A stretch of DNA of 64,000 nt from Gigaspora rosea (GCA_003550325.1 QKWP01000219.1:168554-232553); one strand, 5' to 3'. Positions 10,967 through 22,775 are shown, counted from the first letter of the stretch. Notes: a model not told the origin generated them from the letters alone. Numbers and translations: made by a program.

Positions 10967-11318
10967 GCTTAGCTCAATAGATATATAAACCCACCTTATT
11001 TTCCTTAGTTTTAGACAGATCCAGACATTGTATTTTATCTTTACCTTTATATTTATTATCCTCCTCTCTTATTATTAATAAACTCTTGGGATTTCTAAGG
11101 AACAGACACCTTGGAATAGCCCTCTTGTTAAATTAATAAACTGTCTATTATCTCTTGTTGTTTATACCGAACTGCCTTAGAGAAGTGTGTAGTTTCTTAC
11201 AGACATAAAAGAAACTATACTTCTCTCTTGCACACCGCTTCACGCCCAAAGTAAGGGATCTCAGGAGCCGTGTGATTGTTACTTATCGGAATTAAAGAAG
11301 GCTTCCAGTATCGTAACA
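10967..11318 (+). repeat. 3' LTR of the young Gypsy element (visible part)
   Basis: Aligns to 2368-2721 of the 5' LTR with about 7 substitutions and 2 single-base indels. Ends GTAACA and is followed by the target duplication GTAG. Confidence 0.92.
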
Positions 11319-11322
11319 GTAG

Positions 11323-11765
11323 AATTAATTTTACAAATTAATATGGTTACGGTATTGCTATATTTTTTGCCGAATTGCTGTGGCCATAAAGCAGTAAAGC
11401 CGTAATGCCGTAAAGTCGTAATGCTATTAATCTGTAATGCTGTAATGCCATAATGCTGTAATGCAGAAATACTATATTCTATAATACTGTTTATTAAAAT
11501 CTGTACTGCATTATGGTTTCCTTTAAATAATTTACTATTAAATATTTTTCAAATTTGATTCTGTCGACTTCACAAATTTGCATTAATTTGTATCGGGTCT
11601 CTGCTCATGGGTGACCTGTGGGTTGACCCACGGGTCACCCATGGGTCAACCAACGGGCCACCCGCGGATTGACCCACTCGTTCTCACCCAGGCTGTTACA
11701 ACTTGACCTGGGTTACCCACCCACCCGCAGATGACCCGAGTGACACCCACCTGGGTCAAAGCACT
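11323..11765. mobile_element. GGGTCACCC-rich foldback element, right part
   Basis: Continuation of 1966-2171 after the LTR insertion. It carries a short degenerate repeat of TGCYGTAA units (about 11390-11475) and then GGGTGACC/GGGTTGACCC palindromic words, ending at (TA)n. Confidence 0.55.
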
Positions 11766-12046
11766 ATATATATATAATATATATAATAAATATATATGAG
11801 TGGTCAAAAGTAGAAAAGTAGAACCGAGAAAATTGTTTTTAAGAAAATTTTTTCTAAGCTTTAAATTAAAATATTTTTTCCTATTTTATAACTGAGAACT
11901 TGCTCTTTATCATTTATTAAGTTTAATATTATTACATGCATAAGAGAATAATATATTATTACTATTTAGAAAAAAAAACTCTGACTTTATGATGGCCTTC
12001 CACTATCATCAATCTTTATCTGAGGCCTTACTATTAGCAGAACAAA
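11766..12046. other. AT-rich stretch, nothing recognised
   Basis: (TA)n followed by AT-rich sequence without an ORF, TIR or RNA gene that I can recognise. Confidence 0.5.
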
Positions 12047-12988
12047 GTTATTTATCCCTTAAACCATCTTAAATTCAGGGCAAATTTGCACTGAATTTGT
12101 CTATAAAAATGCTTCTAATTTATTTTTTTAAAAAATTTATATATTTTAATAAAATTTTTTTAAATAAATATTTAAGAATAAAAATTGAATTTTTGTAATA
12201 TTTATTTTTAAATTATAAGACAATAAAATTTAAGATATATATAAATTGAAAATATACAAATTTAAAGTTTTTTTTTTAATTAAACAAATAATTTATAATT
12301 TCTTAATAAACTTCACAAATATTAAATTTAGATCTATTATTTTTAACATAATATTGTAAATTATATTAAAGGTGATGATTTTTTACTAATTTAGCGCACA
12401 TTTTTAATATTGTATCATTGAAAAAATAAATATAGAATAGATCTACATAGATTTATAAATTTGATAATTTTTACAAATTTTATAATATCTCATGATATAA
12501 TGATCAGAATTTGATAATTTTGATACCATTCGAATCATCTCATTGAGACGAATCAAATGGTGCCAAAATTGTCTAATTATGATTACTATAACATGATATA
12601 TTGATCTTTGAATAATTTTATATAAGCTTGTCGATTTTGATAACTAGTGATTGAAATTTGATAATTTTGATACCATGATTCGCCTTTATGAGACAATTCG
12701 AATGGTACCAAAATTGTTAAATTTTGACCACTAGATCATGAGATATCTGCAGCAAAAAAATTTGTGGTGCAGCTTTATACTGTATAGGGCTGCGCTGCAA
12801 ATCAATATCTCATGATCGAGTTATTAGAATTTGACGATTTTGGTACTATTTGAACCATCTCATCAAGACAAAATGAATAGTACTAAAATCATTAAATTCC
12901 AATATTTTTTATTGAAATACTTAAGTTTATATACATAAAAAAAATTTCAGAGCAAATTTGTAGGAGAAACAGTTTAAGGGATAATAAC
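12047..12988. mobile_element. Foldback element with TTATCCCTTAAAC ends
   Basis: The left end TTATCCCTTAAAC and the right end GTTTAAGGGATAA are complementary, as are the adjacent CAAATTTGC-like stretches. No ORF. The interior carries three copies of the ~115-bp palindromic module (centred near 12543, 12690 and 12863). Probably a non-autonomous DNA element. Confidence 0.5.
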
Positions 12989-13019
12989 TCATCAGACTTG
13001 CAAAATAAAAATTGTAAAC

Positions 13020-13255
13020 ATCAATAACCTTGTCTAGTCTAACCAGCCCAGGTTCCAGTATGTTAAACAAAAAGCAGTCATATGATCTGGACCGCTTAAA
13101 AGAAAGCTTCTAGAATCTTTTTCCAGTGGTTTCACCATAAGTCACATACTTCCTTCTACATTACTTGTTTCCAAGCCACTTATGATAATTGTATCCAATA
13201 CAGTAGGAGGAGCCTTTCCTTTTTGGGAGGTCAGCTAAAGCGGAGTGAAATTTGG
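13020..13255 (-). pseudogene. Unrecognised degenerate coding-like stretch
   Basis: Read on the minus strand, this segment gives a mostly open frame (about 13015-13230) with pieces such as PTVLDTIIISGLETSNVEG and SFLLSGPDHMTAFCLTYWN, interrupted by stops. The base composition is less AT-rich than its neighbours. I do not recognise the protein. It may be a relic of a host gene or of a retroelement, or be chance. Confidence 0.25.
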
Positions 13256-13268
13256 TTAGGGTTAGGGT

Positions 13269-13560
13269 TATTTAAATGCTTCATGTTCGTTTATTCCTAA
13301 ATGAAGCAATAATATTTTGTACATAATTGATCTGTGTACAAAAGTAAAAGTGTTATAAGGGAAAAGCATAATTCGTTTTACAATTAATTAAAGTTGGCAT
13401 AGTACGTCAAATGTCTATATTACTATAGATATCTAAATAAGGTATTAGGAACAATATCTATAAATATACAATTTAGGAAAAGATAAACATGTACTTTGGG
13501 ATGATTGAATATAACGATGATTGATCAAATATAGCAGGGGCGAATAAAATTTGTAAGTTA
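13269..13560 (-). repeat. LTR-like direct repeat, copy 1
   Basis: Begins ATTTAAATGCTTCATG and shares 'ATATCTATAAATATACA' and 'GGGATGATTGAAT' with the copy at 15560-15850. It abuts two and a half TTAGGG repeats (13256-13270). Confidence 0.7.
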
Positions 13561-15559
13561 CAAAGGTAACATACTCCTCTCCTTAATTTTTGAGCTCCTG
13601 CGAGAAACTTTAAAATACAAGGGTTTTCTTTGGCTTTGAAATGCCTACTAACACCTTGCGTTCAAAAATTTAATCTTACAGAATTCCAAAAACTTTCAGG
13701 TCGAGTCCATCACTTTATTTCATGTTCTTTGCAAAAAAAAATTGTTCTCAAAAAAAATCTTTGAAGTCAGAGCAAAAGAAAATTTCAAATACAAAGCTGT
13801 TTAAAAATAAGTAAATGCTTTGCGTAAAAATTTTGTTCTTTCAAAATTCTGACAATTCTTTATACTAGGGAGTACGCAATAGAATTCTTCTAGCCCTAGT
13901 ATTTGAAGGGTATGTAATTGTATCTTCCTAGCTTTGTGAATTTCGTCAAGTTCAAAATTGATGCATTCAAAAAAAAATTTGAATCAGATGATCAGCTCCA
14001 ACAGAAAGGTATATGTAAAGCTAGAATTCTTGTTCAAGCTCTTTAACTTGAACATATTAAAAAAATTTTTAATAATAGGTCAGCAAGATAGTAGTGGTCT
14101 TTCTTCCAATCCACCAGGTCGAAGCGATTTTAATTTCATAGTTGGGCTTGCTTTATTTGTTCTCTATCCACAATTTCGAAGTTGTGTTCTTGCAATAGCC
14201 TGCTGATAAATATCTTCTTGGTCATAAGAATTGGAACTAATTTCTTCTTCTGATTCTTTCAATTCCTCTGACTCTTCTAACTCTTCTGACTCTTCATCAT
14301 CAGAATCGTATTCCTCAGAATTCTCACTAAAAGAACTATTTTGGTCACCAAAAGAAGCATATGACAATTCAGTGGAAGAAGTGTCTGAACTTTGGTCTAA
14401 TTTAAGAATATAGGCAAAAGAACATCTGGAGGCATAATGTTCATAGCACCAACAATTATAGAAGATAATACCACTTAGCTTTCTGTATTAATACAAATTT
14501 ATATAGGAGGGAATATACATAAGGACAAAATTATTTTGGGTTTGAAACCCAAAATTAAAAATTGAAGATGAAATTGTTTTTGACCTATTTTACTTGTAAG
14601 AAGAAATTATTTGATACATTTTTTTGAATAGATAAAATTATAAAGAACATATCCATATAAATTTTATTTGCTCTTTTTTATAAAAAATTTTAATTTTCTC
14701 TAATGAAAATTAAATAGGCCTTTTTCAAAAATCAATTTTGGTAGCATCACTAGAAGGGAATCATAGAAGTCTTGAGCTTGAATAAAGGCAGATAGGCAGA
14801 AAAGAAGTTAGGCCGATAATATTGCTCAGGGTCCAAGTAAGTGAAACAAATTCCAAGAGTAGTATGACTAAATGGAAAAAGTCAGCTAGGTTAATTCTAT
14901 CCATATTTAAAATAAAATTTGAAATTTGAGAATGAAGATCTGATAGGCGGAGTATTCCATAGAATCAGCACTACTTGTTACTATTTATTTGGGAAGGCAC
15001 CAGAATATTGCCTGTTTAGCTACTTGAATAGTAAGCTGGGTTTAAATATTAAAAGGTTCTAAATGTAAGTCGAGTTGAATAGTTTCTAATAAATAAAGAC
15101 AAAAAGATAGAAGCAGGTTATATTATAATGGCAAAGGGAAGCTTAAGATAAATATATAATAAAGAATTATCAAAATCAACCATTCGATGATGAATCACTC
15201 AGTTCATAATAACAATAACTAAAACAATAAATTAAATAAATCAAATAACAAATATCAATATACTAATCAGCCAATATAATAAATAAAAATTCACTCAGAA
15301 GATTTTATTATAAAGGAGAAATTACTCAGATGAGCCTAACAATACTAAAGATAAATACATCAGACTTATATACATGTTCGATCTATATAAATTATTTATA
15401 CTACTCAATTGTCAGTTTAACTTCCTTCCATTCATACTCATTCATACAATCAACTTGTCATTGAGATATACACAAATACATTCCTAATTACACGAAGACA
15501 TTCCACCAACACCTATAAACTCAATCATCTGATTCTTGTATATAAGGGACAATGATAAT

Positions 15560-15850
15560 ATTTAAATGCTTCATGTTTGTTTGTTTCTAAATGAAGCAAT
15601 AATATTTTGTACATAATTGATCTGTATACAAAAGTAATGGCGTGATAAAGGAAAGGCATAATTCGTTCTACAATTAATTAAAGTTGGCATGGCATATCAA
15701 ATGTCTATACTACTATAGAAATCTAAATAAGGTATTAGGAACAATATCTATAAATATACAGTTTAGGAAAGGATAAATATGTACTATGGGATGATTGAAT
15801 GTAATGATAATTAATCAAATAGAGCAAGGGTGAATAAAATTTTTAAGTTA
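15560..15850 (-). repeat. LTR-like direct repeat, copy 2
   Basis: Partner of 13269-13560 at about 90% identity. For a minus-strand element this would be the 5' LTR. Confidence 0.7.
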
Positions 15851-15869
15851 CAGGATAACACCTTTACTG

Positions 15870-16430
15870 AAGCTTTGTTGGTTCTGTTGTTGGTGTTGTA
15901 GTTGGTGTCATAGTTGGAGCCTTGTGAAGTTGGTCGTGCTTAGATCGTGTGATTCAGTAGGGTTTTTTCAGGTCTTTTACTAAGTTCTGTATTGGGTTTT
16001 TATAGGATTAATAGGTTTTCATTGATTTTATAGGTTTTTCTAGCAAGTTTGTCGTCATTTTCAGTAGGTTTTATCATTTTTTAGTAGGTTTTTCAGCAAG
16101 TTTATCATTTTTTGGAGTTGTTCTTTGTTATTTTTGATGGGTTCTTTTGGTAAATTTTCGTTGTTTTTGGTAAATTTTTTAGTACCGTAAGCTTTTTGTT
16201 GTCATTTTTTGGGGGTTTTTCGATAAGTTTGTCAGTTTTAGCATTGATTCTTCATTGTTTTTCAGATAAGTTCTTCATCATTTTTTTGTAGAATTTCCAG
16301 TAAGCTTTTCCAGTTAATTCGTCCTTTTTTAGGTGGGCTCATCTCAACTCTTTTATGGGTTCTTTCAGTAAACTCATTATTTTCAGTAGTTCTTCCAAGA
16401 ATTATTTGTTGTTTTCTCCTTTTGCTTTCA
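15870..16430. repeat. T/G-rich degenerate low-complexity array
   Basis: GGTTTTTCAGYAAGTTTGTCATTTTT-like phrases recur at irregular 25-60 bp spacing. No ORF. It looks like an old minisatellite. Confidence 0.5.
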
Positions 16431-16521
16431 CCATTTTTGTCACAGTGGATGGGCTGTTTCTTTCACCATTCTTTGTCGTAGTGGGTTGGTAGTTTTGGTG
16501 TAGATGAATTAGTAGTTTTGG

Positions 16522-16700
16522 AGGACCCCGAAATATATATAGATAGGTCAGATCAATTATAGGGTTACTAAAAAAGAAAAGATCTAAAGAAAAAACTTTA
16601 AAAATAAGCAAAAAATTACTATAAATAGAAAAGATCTGTATAAAAACCTCAAAAATAAGCAAACTTATACCTAACCTATCTATGTATATTTCGGGGTTCT
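16522..16700. mobile_element. hAT-type MITE, copy 1 (AGGACCCCGAAATATA ends)
   Basis: TIR AGGACCCCGAAATATAYATAGATAGG at both ends, with 8-bp flanks AGTTTTGG and GGTTTTGG (7 of 8 match). The 179-bp interior contains GAAAAGATCT and AAAATAAGCAAA motifs shared with copies at 22776 and 41696. The 8-bp duplication indicates hAT-like mobilisation. Confidence 0.8.
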
Positions 16701-16708
16701 GGTTTTGG

Positions 16709-18019
16709 TGGCTTTATCATTTTGTTACACAAAATTGCTAGTCATACAACGATATATAAATTTAATTTTTATAGAGTTTTATAATTTGTCACTATGGCAA
16801 TGTACTGCTACCCTTGATCAACCAATTAGAATGCAGAATTAGGTGTAACGTGTAATCAAAGCAATTACGAATTTTTTTCAAAAATTAGCTATAGCACGAA
16901 ATTTTGCTTATGAAATCATCTCTCATGCACTAACAAAAAAAATTTCTCTCGAAATTTTGGGTTAGCATCTCTTTGCTAAATCGCCCTACCCTAACCCTAT
17001 CTCTTATTCTAACCCTATCCCTCACCCTTACCCAAACCCTAAACTAACAAATTACTTTATTGTTTTGATTTCACATTATACCAGATCTTATAGGGTGTGG
17101 TGTTTCGCATATGCAAAAAAATCAAAATTCTTTTTTATATATTATTATTTCATGCATGTTTTTTTTTAATAATAAAAAAATGCGTGGATTTGTGGCTTCA
17201 TTATGCAACAATTCATAAAAATTGTTTTTTTTTGTTTCACAAAGTATTTTTACTTTTTTTTTATGTATGCGAAGTTTTTTTTTCTTTTTTTTTAATATTG
17301 TATAATAAAAACTTAAAAAAATTTTTTTTAATAAAAAAATCTAACCACGTGATCATTTTTGATTGGCTGATCACAGGGTCGCCATGGTGATGGGTCACCA
17401 TAAAATAATGTCTAAAAATAAATATTGAAATTTATATTAAAAATTTTAAATTTTATTATAAGCAAAAATTTATTAATTAATAGAAAATTTTATTTTTTTT
17501 AAATTGATTACTAAGTCAATTAATTAAATTTTTATTAGACAAGTATATTTTTAAAACTACAAATTTGACTAAATAGATATATATTTATATCTTACAAAAC
17601 TTTAATATAAGTTAATTAAATTTTTAATTAAATTTTTTTAAAATTTTAATTTTTTTACTGTATTAAATTAAGCCTTTTGTACTAAATTTAGTACAATCAA
17701 TGGATACCCATTAACCTATAGTAACCATTTTTTTACTCAGGCAACTATCTTGTCGCCTAAGTAAACTTTGTTCAGCATAAAATTTACATATAATAACATT
17801 TTTAAAACTCGGAATTTAAAAAATTTTATTAAGAAAATATGCAAAATTTGTGAACTTTTAAAAAAGTACTCTAAAAACCTTATTTTACTATTTTCAATAT
17901 GCTTAATCTCAAAATTTTAAAAAAATTAATATGTAAGATGTGAGGCTTAAAGTTTATAGTAATCATATGTTTTTATTATAATTTTTATTATATTTTATCA
18001 CTCAGCATAAAATGTCCTA
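16709..18019. other. AT-rich intergenic DNA with a dispersed repeat
   Basis: 16821-17050 is a dispersed repeat shared, inverted, with 55220-55431. It ends in degenerate CCCTAA-like words (16979-17045). The rest, to 18020, is AT-rich with homopolymers. The only ORF (17097-17390) is low-complexity and unconvincing. No gene is seen. Confidence 0.5.
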
Positions 18020-19187
18020 TGACTGATATATGGAGTATTGCCTTATGCAGCCAAAAAAGTATTAAAAAGTCAGACATATAGATAAACAATCGATATTTAT
18101 GGTTATAGATATTGTGTCAGAAATAACAATCAGACAAAGGCTTAACCGTTGATTACAATTAGCTTTGATGATTTATATTAAACAAAGCCACTAAGGCCAA
18201 AATTTTAAACAGGTTGCAAAAAGACTAGGCAATGTATGGACCCAATCAAAAAAAATGACCTACTGCTGAAGATATTGCTTTAAAATTTCATAAGTATAAA
18301 TATATTCCTCTGATAAAACCAATAATATTTGTCAATATTAAAAAGAATAAAAAAATATCTGTAACAAAAATATCTGTAACAAAAAATCTGTAACAAAATA
18401 TCTGTAAACAAAAATATCTATAACAAAAATATCTGTACCAAATAATTGTAACAAATAAATATATTCGAATAATAAAGCCTATATATTATATGCATATAAT
18501 CTTGGTTGGCATGATACGGTTTACGATCAATCTTGACGTGATCAGTTTGACAAATTGATCAGTCTTGTCCAAGGGTTTTGACTAGTTAAATTCGTTGTGA
18601 TATAATACAGTTGAACCTCCCAAAACCAATCCTGTCAAAATTGATAACCTGTTAAATCTGATAAAAAATGTTTTTGCTAATAGTTTATAATGATTTAAAT
18701 CTGATAATCTCTTAATACCGATACAAAACCTGCATACCGGATTCAACTGGAATGTATTAGTAGAAAACAAATTGAAATAAGAAAAGGACTAATTAAATGA
18801 GTTTAAACAGATTTTTTTAAAGATATTTACATAAAAATATGATAGAATAAGTTTAATAATACCATCATTAAGGGTGGCAAGCTTTATAAGATAGCCCAAA
18901 TAAGATATCATTGATTAGGAAATTGTGCTAGGATAATTCTTTTTAAAAATATATAAAATTTATCTGGTTTAAATTTTCCTATAACTCTATTGTAATTTCT
19001 ATATATGAAATTTTATTAAAGAAGTGCTTAAAAAATAAATACATTTAAGAATTTTAAAGATCAATGGATATAAAAAAGAGCATATAAATAAGATTCTTTG
19101 ATAGCTTCCTTAAAAAAAATAATTAATTTGAATGAAATAAATTTGAAGCTCCCCAAATTAAATAAGACTAAAGTTTAGTAATTACAC
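18020..19187 (-). repeat. Duplicated 3' flank of BTB-TLDc gene A
   Basis: Homologous, with indels, to 27490-28776, 29140-30368 and 43565-44775. Shared marks are the TGATGCAGCC start, GTGGCAGAAATAACAATCAG, a CTGTAACAAAAATAT short repeat (18350-18440), and a pogo-like MITE (18608-18749). No gene. Confidence 0.75.
18608..18749. mobile_element. Pogo/Tigger-like MITE in block A
   Basis: Ends CAGTTGAACCTCC and its complement, next to TA. Copies at the same place in the other blocks: 28118-28410 (itself interrupted), 29694-29874 and 44115-44300. It was therefore present before the blocks duplicated. The pogo assignment is from TIR style only. Confidence 0.6.
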
Positions 19188-20657
19188 TTAATTTGTTTTT
19201 TGAATTTGGAATATCTCATATTCAGTTACTGAAAACGGATCTTTTGTATTTCTAATTGCTATTTCATATGCATATTGCCTACATACACATCTATTTCGAT
19301 CAAAGTTATTATTTATACGAAGATCACCTTAAGCACGAAAAGCACCAAAACATGGACCAAAAGAATTATAACATATTTAGTATTTTTTTACACGACATAA
19401 AATAGAAGTTTGTACAGCGCTATTTTTCAAAGAAAAAATAAAGCTATCATTGCATTCTGTCCAGTTACCAATTGATTTATCCCATTTTATAGGATTATAA
19501 CCACCAAGAATTTAATCAGTACCTTTAACCTTCATTACCACAATAGTATTTTCTTGCTTGTCACATAATTTCCAAAATGTGGTGGCAGTAAAACCATCCC
19601 TAGTTCCACAAAGAAGTAATTTAAAACTATATGGATTATTTTTTATTGAATATAGTTTAGCTTTTTTATCAATCCATGATGCAATTTCAGTTGCATGTTC
19701 TTCATTAATAACTGCTGAAAATGGTTCCATTCGAGGTGGAAGAATTATTGATGATGTTTCCCGATTTGGATTGGTAATTCTTTTCATTATGTCTTTCCAA
19801 AGTTCTCTTTCTAGGATTGTTTGATATGGTTCTATATTATCAACAATATCATCTATAGGTATTTGAAAATAACGGATATGAGGTAAACAATTTTGTAATT
19901 TAGTTTTTAAAGCTAAAAAGTTTTCGCTAGTCCAATTTTCTGGTCCACTTGATGATAAGTCTGGATTTTGTGCAACTCCCCATTTAATAATATAATTCCA
20001 AATATTTACTTCTTCCATTTGTAAAACATCTCGTTTGATAAGGGATACTAATGCATTTTCTTGAAGTAATGTAAAATCTTCAGAGTCAAAAACTTAGTTG
20101 GATACTTTACCAAAAAATCATTACACCATTTTTGCAAATTTTTAAATTGGTTATTTTGAAAGCTTTTTTGATAAATTTGTGTAAAATGTAAATGAAGCCA
20201 GTGAGATTTTTCTTCAATCAAGTGCTTCTCAAGGAATGTAGTCAATTCTTCAAGAAGAAACTCATTGGCTGCAATCAAAAGATCAAAAATGAATGGTGCA
20301 TCTTGCTTTTCTAGTAAAATTACTCCTCCGTAAATATATCTACATTAAAGTAATAAATTTTGAAAGATTATTTCTTGTGCATATCATAATGTGTTATATA
20401 ACTCACTTAATAATGACTTCAAATTGTTCAGTAGAAATATGGTTTAAATTAATTGTTTTTATATTACTATTATCTTTGCAGATTTTTGCTAATTCGTTAT
20501 GAAAATACAAAGATCTATATCTTAAAATATCTGAATGTGCTTGAAATATTCTTGCATTTGATGACACTCCTATTTTAATAATTACATTGAAATCTTCTTT
20601 ATCATAAAGAAGTTCAAGATAATTATTTGAAAGTTTTTCAAAGAATTTCGTCACCAT
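19188..20657 (-). pseudogene. BTB-BACK-TLDc gene A, broken
   Basis: The copy has the family's two-exon layout: a BTB exon (20657-20407, start MVTKFFEKLSNNYLELL), a 67-nt intron (20340-20406, GTGAGT...TAG), then the BACK-TLDc exon. Against intact copies C and E it has a 1-nt loss near 20093 that shifts the frame after VKYPTK, and in-frame stops at 19512-19514 and 19329-19331. It also has an 11-residue deletion in the BACK-TLDc linker (ILPPRMEPFS) and extra indels around 19350-19390. The TLDc end is still readable (YAYEIAIRNTKDPFS). Its intact relatives are thought to be adaptor-like proteins: BTB for dimerisation or Cul3 binding, TLDc linked to stress protection and V-ATPase in animals. This copy is almost certainly non-functional as a full protein. 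Confidence 0.88.
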
Positions 20658-20739
20658 TTCGGTCAAATATAGAATGTACTGTGCATACGTAAATAAATAC
20701 GTGGGAAATAGTTTCACAAAATGGGTACATGTCACAGTA

Positions 20740-21235
20740 GGGTGGATCCCTTATTTTTTAAATAATTGATGATTTTAAGTGATTATTAATATATGAACTA
20801 CGTAATATCATTTTTATATATAAAATCGTGCTTTACTTCTTTGGGTGAATGGGTTGTTTATCTTTTCTTAGCTGGAAAATTTTACAACTAAGTGATTCTA
20901 ATACATATAGTTTTTACAAAGTTACGAGATTTTTTTTTTTTGCCCAGTTATTGGAAGCCAACTTTTTTCTGTCTCTTTCTAAACGAGCAAATCTTTACTT
21001 AAATTAATTGAACAAAATTGAATAAACTGGCAATTCTTTCATCTAAAATAAATTTTGCTTCATAACTTTGTTCTTTGGAACATAATACTTACCTGTACAA
21101 AAATTGGATTCGAAGCAATCAATTTTAAGGGCTGTGCATCTAAATAAAGATTAATAAAGATTTGAACTTGCATGTTAAAGAATAAAAGCCGGTTCTAATT
21201 AAAGAATAATACCTTGTAATTGATATTGTTATACA
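20740..21235. other. AT-rich 5' side of gene A, nothing recognised
   Basis: No ORF above background, no TIR pair and no RNA gene seen. Confidence 0.45.
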
Positions 21236-21239
21236 GCAT

Positions 21240-21585
21240 TTTATTTGAGTTGACGTGCATACGAGCGTATGCGCAGTCAACAGATCGAAAGACGGCTAAG
21301 CATGGAAAAGCTCCGGGGCTGGGCAATCACAAATTCGAGGCGCAAGAATCGGAGCATATGAAAATCAAGGCGGTAATACAGGATTCATGTGGAAATTCAA
21401 ATGTGGGTGAGTATGATGCTTAAATCAACTTCCAGGTATAGTAAATGCCAACAAGCCCGGCCAGGGCTGAATCAGGTAAATCACAAAGAAAAAGGAGACA
21501 ACCACGGCAGTTGCACCAAGAGCTGCCATTACCGCTGCGAGAAATAAACTAACTCGCGACCGGCCCCTTCCCACCCTAAAAAAAA
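21240..21585 (-). other. Locally GC-rich island with a possible membrane-protein exon
   Basis: This stretch is close to 50% G+C in a roughly 28% background. On the minus strand an open frame at 21425-21570 reads basic residues (RVGRGRSRVS), then a hydrophobic helix (LFLAAVMAALGATAVVVSFF and a few more), then LIQPWPGLLAFTIPGS and a stop. This could be the last exon of a small one-pass membrane protein. On the plus strand a different short ORF (21220-21423) covers the other half. I recognise neither, and no ATG or splice site decides the case. It could be a gene fragment, a transferred piece, or chance. Confidence 0.3.
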
Positions 21586-21645
21586 TATTATTATATATAT
21601 ATAATAACAATAAAAAAATAAAGCAAGGTCTCACCTTTAATATTT

Positions 21646-21696
<51 letters not shown>

Positions 21697-21785
21697 AGTA
21701 GTAAGAATAATAATAGGAATAATAATAATAATAGTAGTAGTAAGAATAATAATAGTAATAATAATGTAAAGATATACATACATAA
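21586..21785. repeat. (TA)n and (AAT/AGT)n microsatellites
   Basis: A poly-A run, (TA)n, then long AATAATAGTAGTAAG trinucleotide repeats. The minus-strand ORF here is only Leu/Ile/Tyr/Phe low-complexity and is not a gene. Confidence 0.9.
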
Positions 21786-22144
21786 GTTCTAAATGCGATT
21801 AGTTACAAGTCGCACTGACGGCTAGCCTGCGTTATGCAATGCAGGTTGGAAACCACCGCCAATGCTCGCAACTGCTTACAGTGATTCCCGGTGCAATCTC
21901 GGTTGCTATTTTCTGGGAGTTTATCCTTTTCTGTGTCAATTATGCTTAACTGCTTTCGCAAGTTAATAAATGCTTATCTCCAGTACACCAAACCGGTTCA
22001 TCCAAATTAAATCATGCATGCAAAGCTTTCGAAAAAATTAATCTTCAATAATAAATTTTTGTATGATACTACATATAGGTTTAATATACATAGTACACCG
22101 CGCATTCCAATTACAAGCAGGCGAATGCAGCTAAAAATCACAGG
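21786..22144. other. Intergenic DNA, part of block A 5' flank
   Basis: 21795-22000 is less AT-rich than its surroundings but has no convincing ORF. The last ~40 bp (GCGAATGCAGCTAAAAATCA) match the 5' flanks of blocks C (32370) and D (46391). Confidence 0.5.
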
Positions 22145-22323
22145 ATTCAGATTAGAGTTGGGCAACAAGATGAAACCTATCCGAAACTAGTTTCAGTTTC
22201 GGTATAATCCGAAACCCCCGAAACCCGAAACTCCGAAACTATAATCTGAAATTCCCCGAAACTACATTTAAAATTTTGAAAATTTTATAATATATAACTT
22301 ATAATAAAATATTACTAGAAATA

Positions 22324-22561
22324 AGGGCAATGATATTTATTACATAATATTTTAGGGGGTTGGGGGTCAGACAAAATCTTACATTATACAAGCTAGACTA
22401 CTAGCCAATCAAAATCAAGAATTATTTAACCATAATTATTACAAAATATAGGATAAATATATTTTTTGTGTAACAAAATTAAGCATTTTGATTAGTCTTA
22501 AGTGGGGTGGGGGTAAGCCTCTATAGTAAATGGATATTATGTAATAAATGTCATGACCCTA
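22324..22561. mobile_element. MITE of the AGGGYNRTGACATTTATTAC family
   Basis: Ends AGGGCAATGATATTTATTAC and its complement GTAATAAATGTCATGACCCT; G-rich subterminal blocks. Nested in the hAT-like element. Confidence 0.65.
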
Positions 22562-22562
22562 A

Positions 22563-22728
22563 GGGGCATGCCATTTATTACGTAATTTTTATCATATATA
22601 CATGGTTAGAGGTAGTAATCATATCTATATATTATATTAATCAGTTATAATTAGATAAAATGATTACACTATATATAGGTAGAGGTAGCTACTAAGTAAA
22701 AATATTACGTGATAAATGGCACGCCCCT
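22563..22728. mobile_element. MITE, GGGGCATGCCATTTATTACG ends
   Basis: TIR GGGGCATGCCATTTATTACG with its complement near 22709-22728, directly adjoining the previous MITE. A related but distinct subfamily. Confidence 0.65.
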
Positions 22729-22775
22729 AACCAGTGGTAATTATCACCACCTATAGATATTTTTAGAGTTAGGTG

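Larger units (their letters stand above)
2172..11318 (+). mobile_element. Ty3/Gypsy LTR retrotransposon, nearly whole, young
   Basis: Flanked by a 4-bp duplication GTAG. Order: 5' LTR, primer-binding site (TGGTGCC just after 2722), gag-protease, reverse transcriptase-RNase H, integrase, a short 3' region, then the 3' LTR. The protease-RT-RH-IN order is that of Ty3/Gypsy. The two LTRs share about 352 comparable bases with roughly 7 substitutions and 2 small indels, so about 2% divergence and a recent insertion. It looks nearly whole; I judge about two or three coding breaks, all in the integrase half. An assembly gap covers the 3' region and the start of the 3' LTR. It lies inside a GGGTCACCC foldback element. 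Confidence 0.93.
13269..15850 (-). mobile_element. Short, old LTR-bearing retroelement fossil
   Basis: Two direct repeats, 13269-13560 and 15560-15850, agree at about 90% of positions (roughly 29 differences in 290) and look like LTRs. The 2-kb interior has a minus-strand gag-like relic near 14164-14460, with a zinc-knuckle-like cluster (YNCWCYEHYASRC) followed by a Glu/Ser/Asp-rich tail. No pol is seen. Broken, and much older than the element at 2172. The superfamily cannot be decided. Confidence 0.6.

Noticed and set aside
17097-17390. 97-codon plus-strand ORF
   Set aside because: AT-homopolymer driven Phe/Lys/Leu composition, no ordered domain, no flanking gene signals.
18582-18770. 62-codon ORF in the 3' flank of gene A
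   Set aside because: It lies across the pogo-like MITE and is not open in the three homologous flanks.
21591-21779. 62-codon Leu-rich ORF
   Set aside because: Pure AAT/AGT microsatellite translated in one frame.
21795-21900. Possible tRNA or tRNA-derived SINE
   Set aside because: GGTTGGAAACC resembles a B box, but the T-stem does not pair and no anticodon arm or acceptor stem can be drawn.
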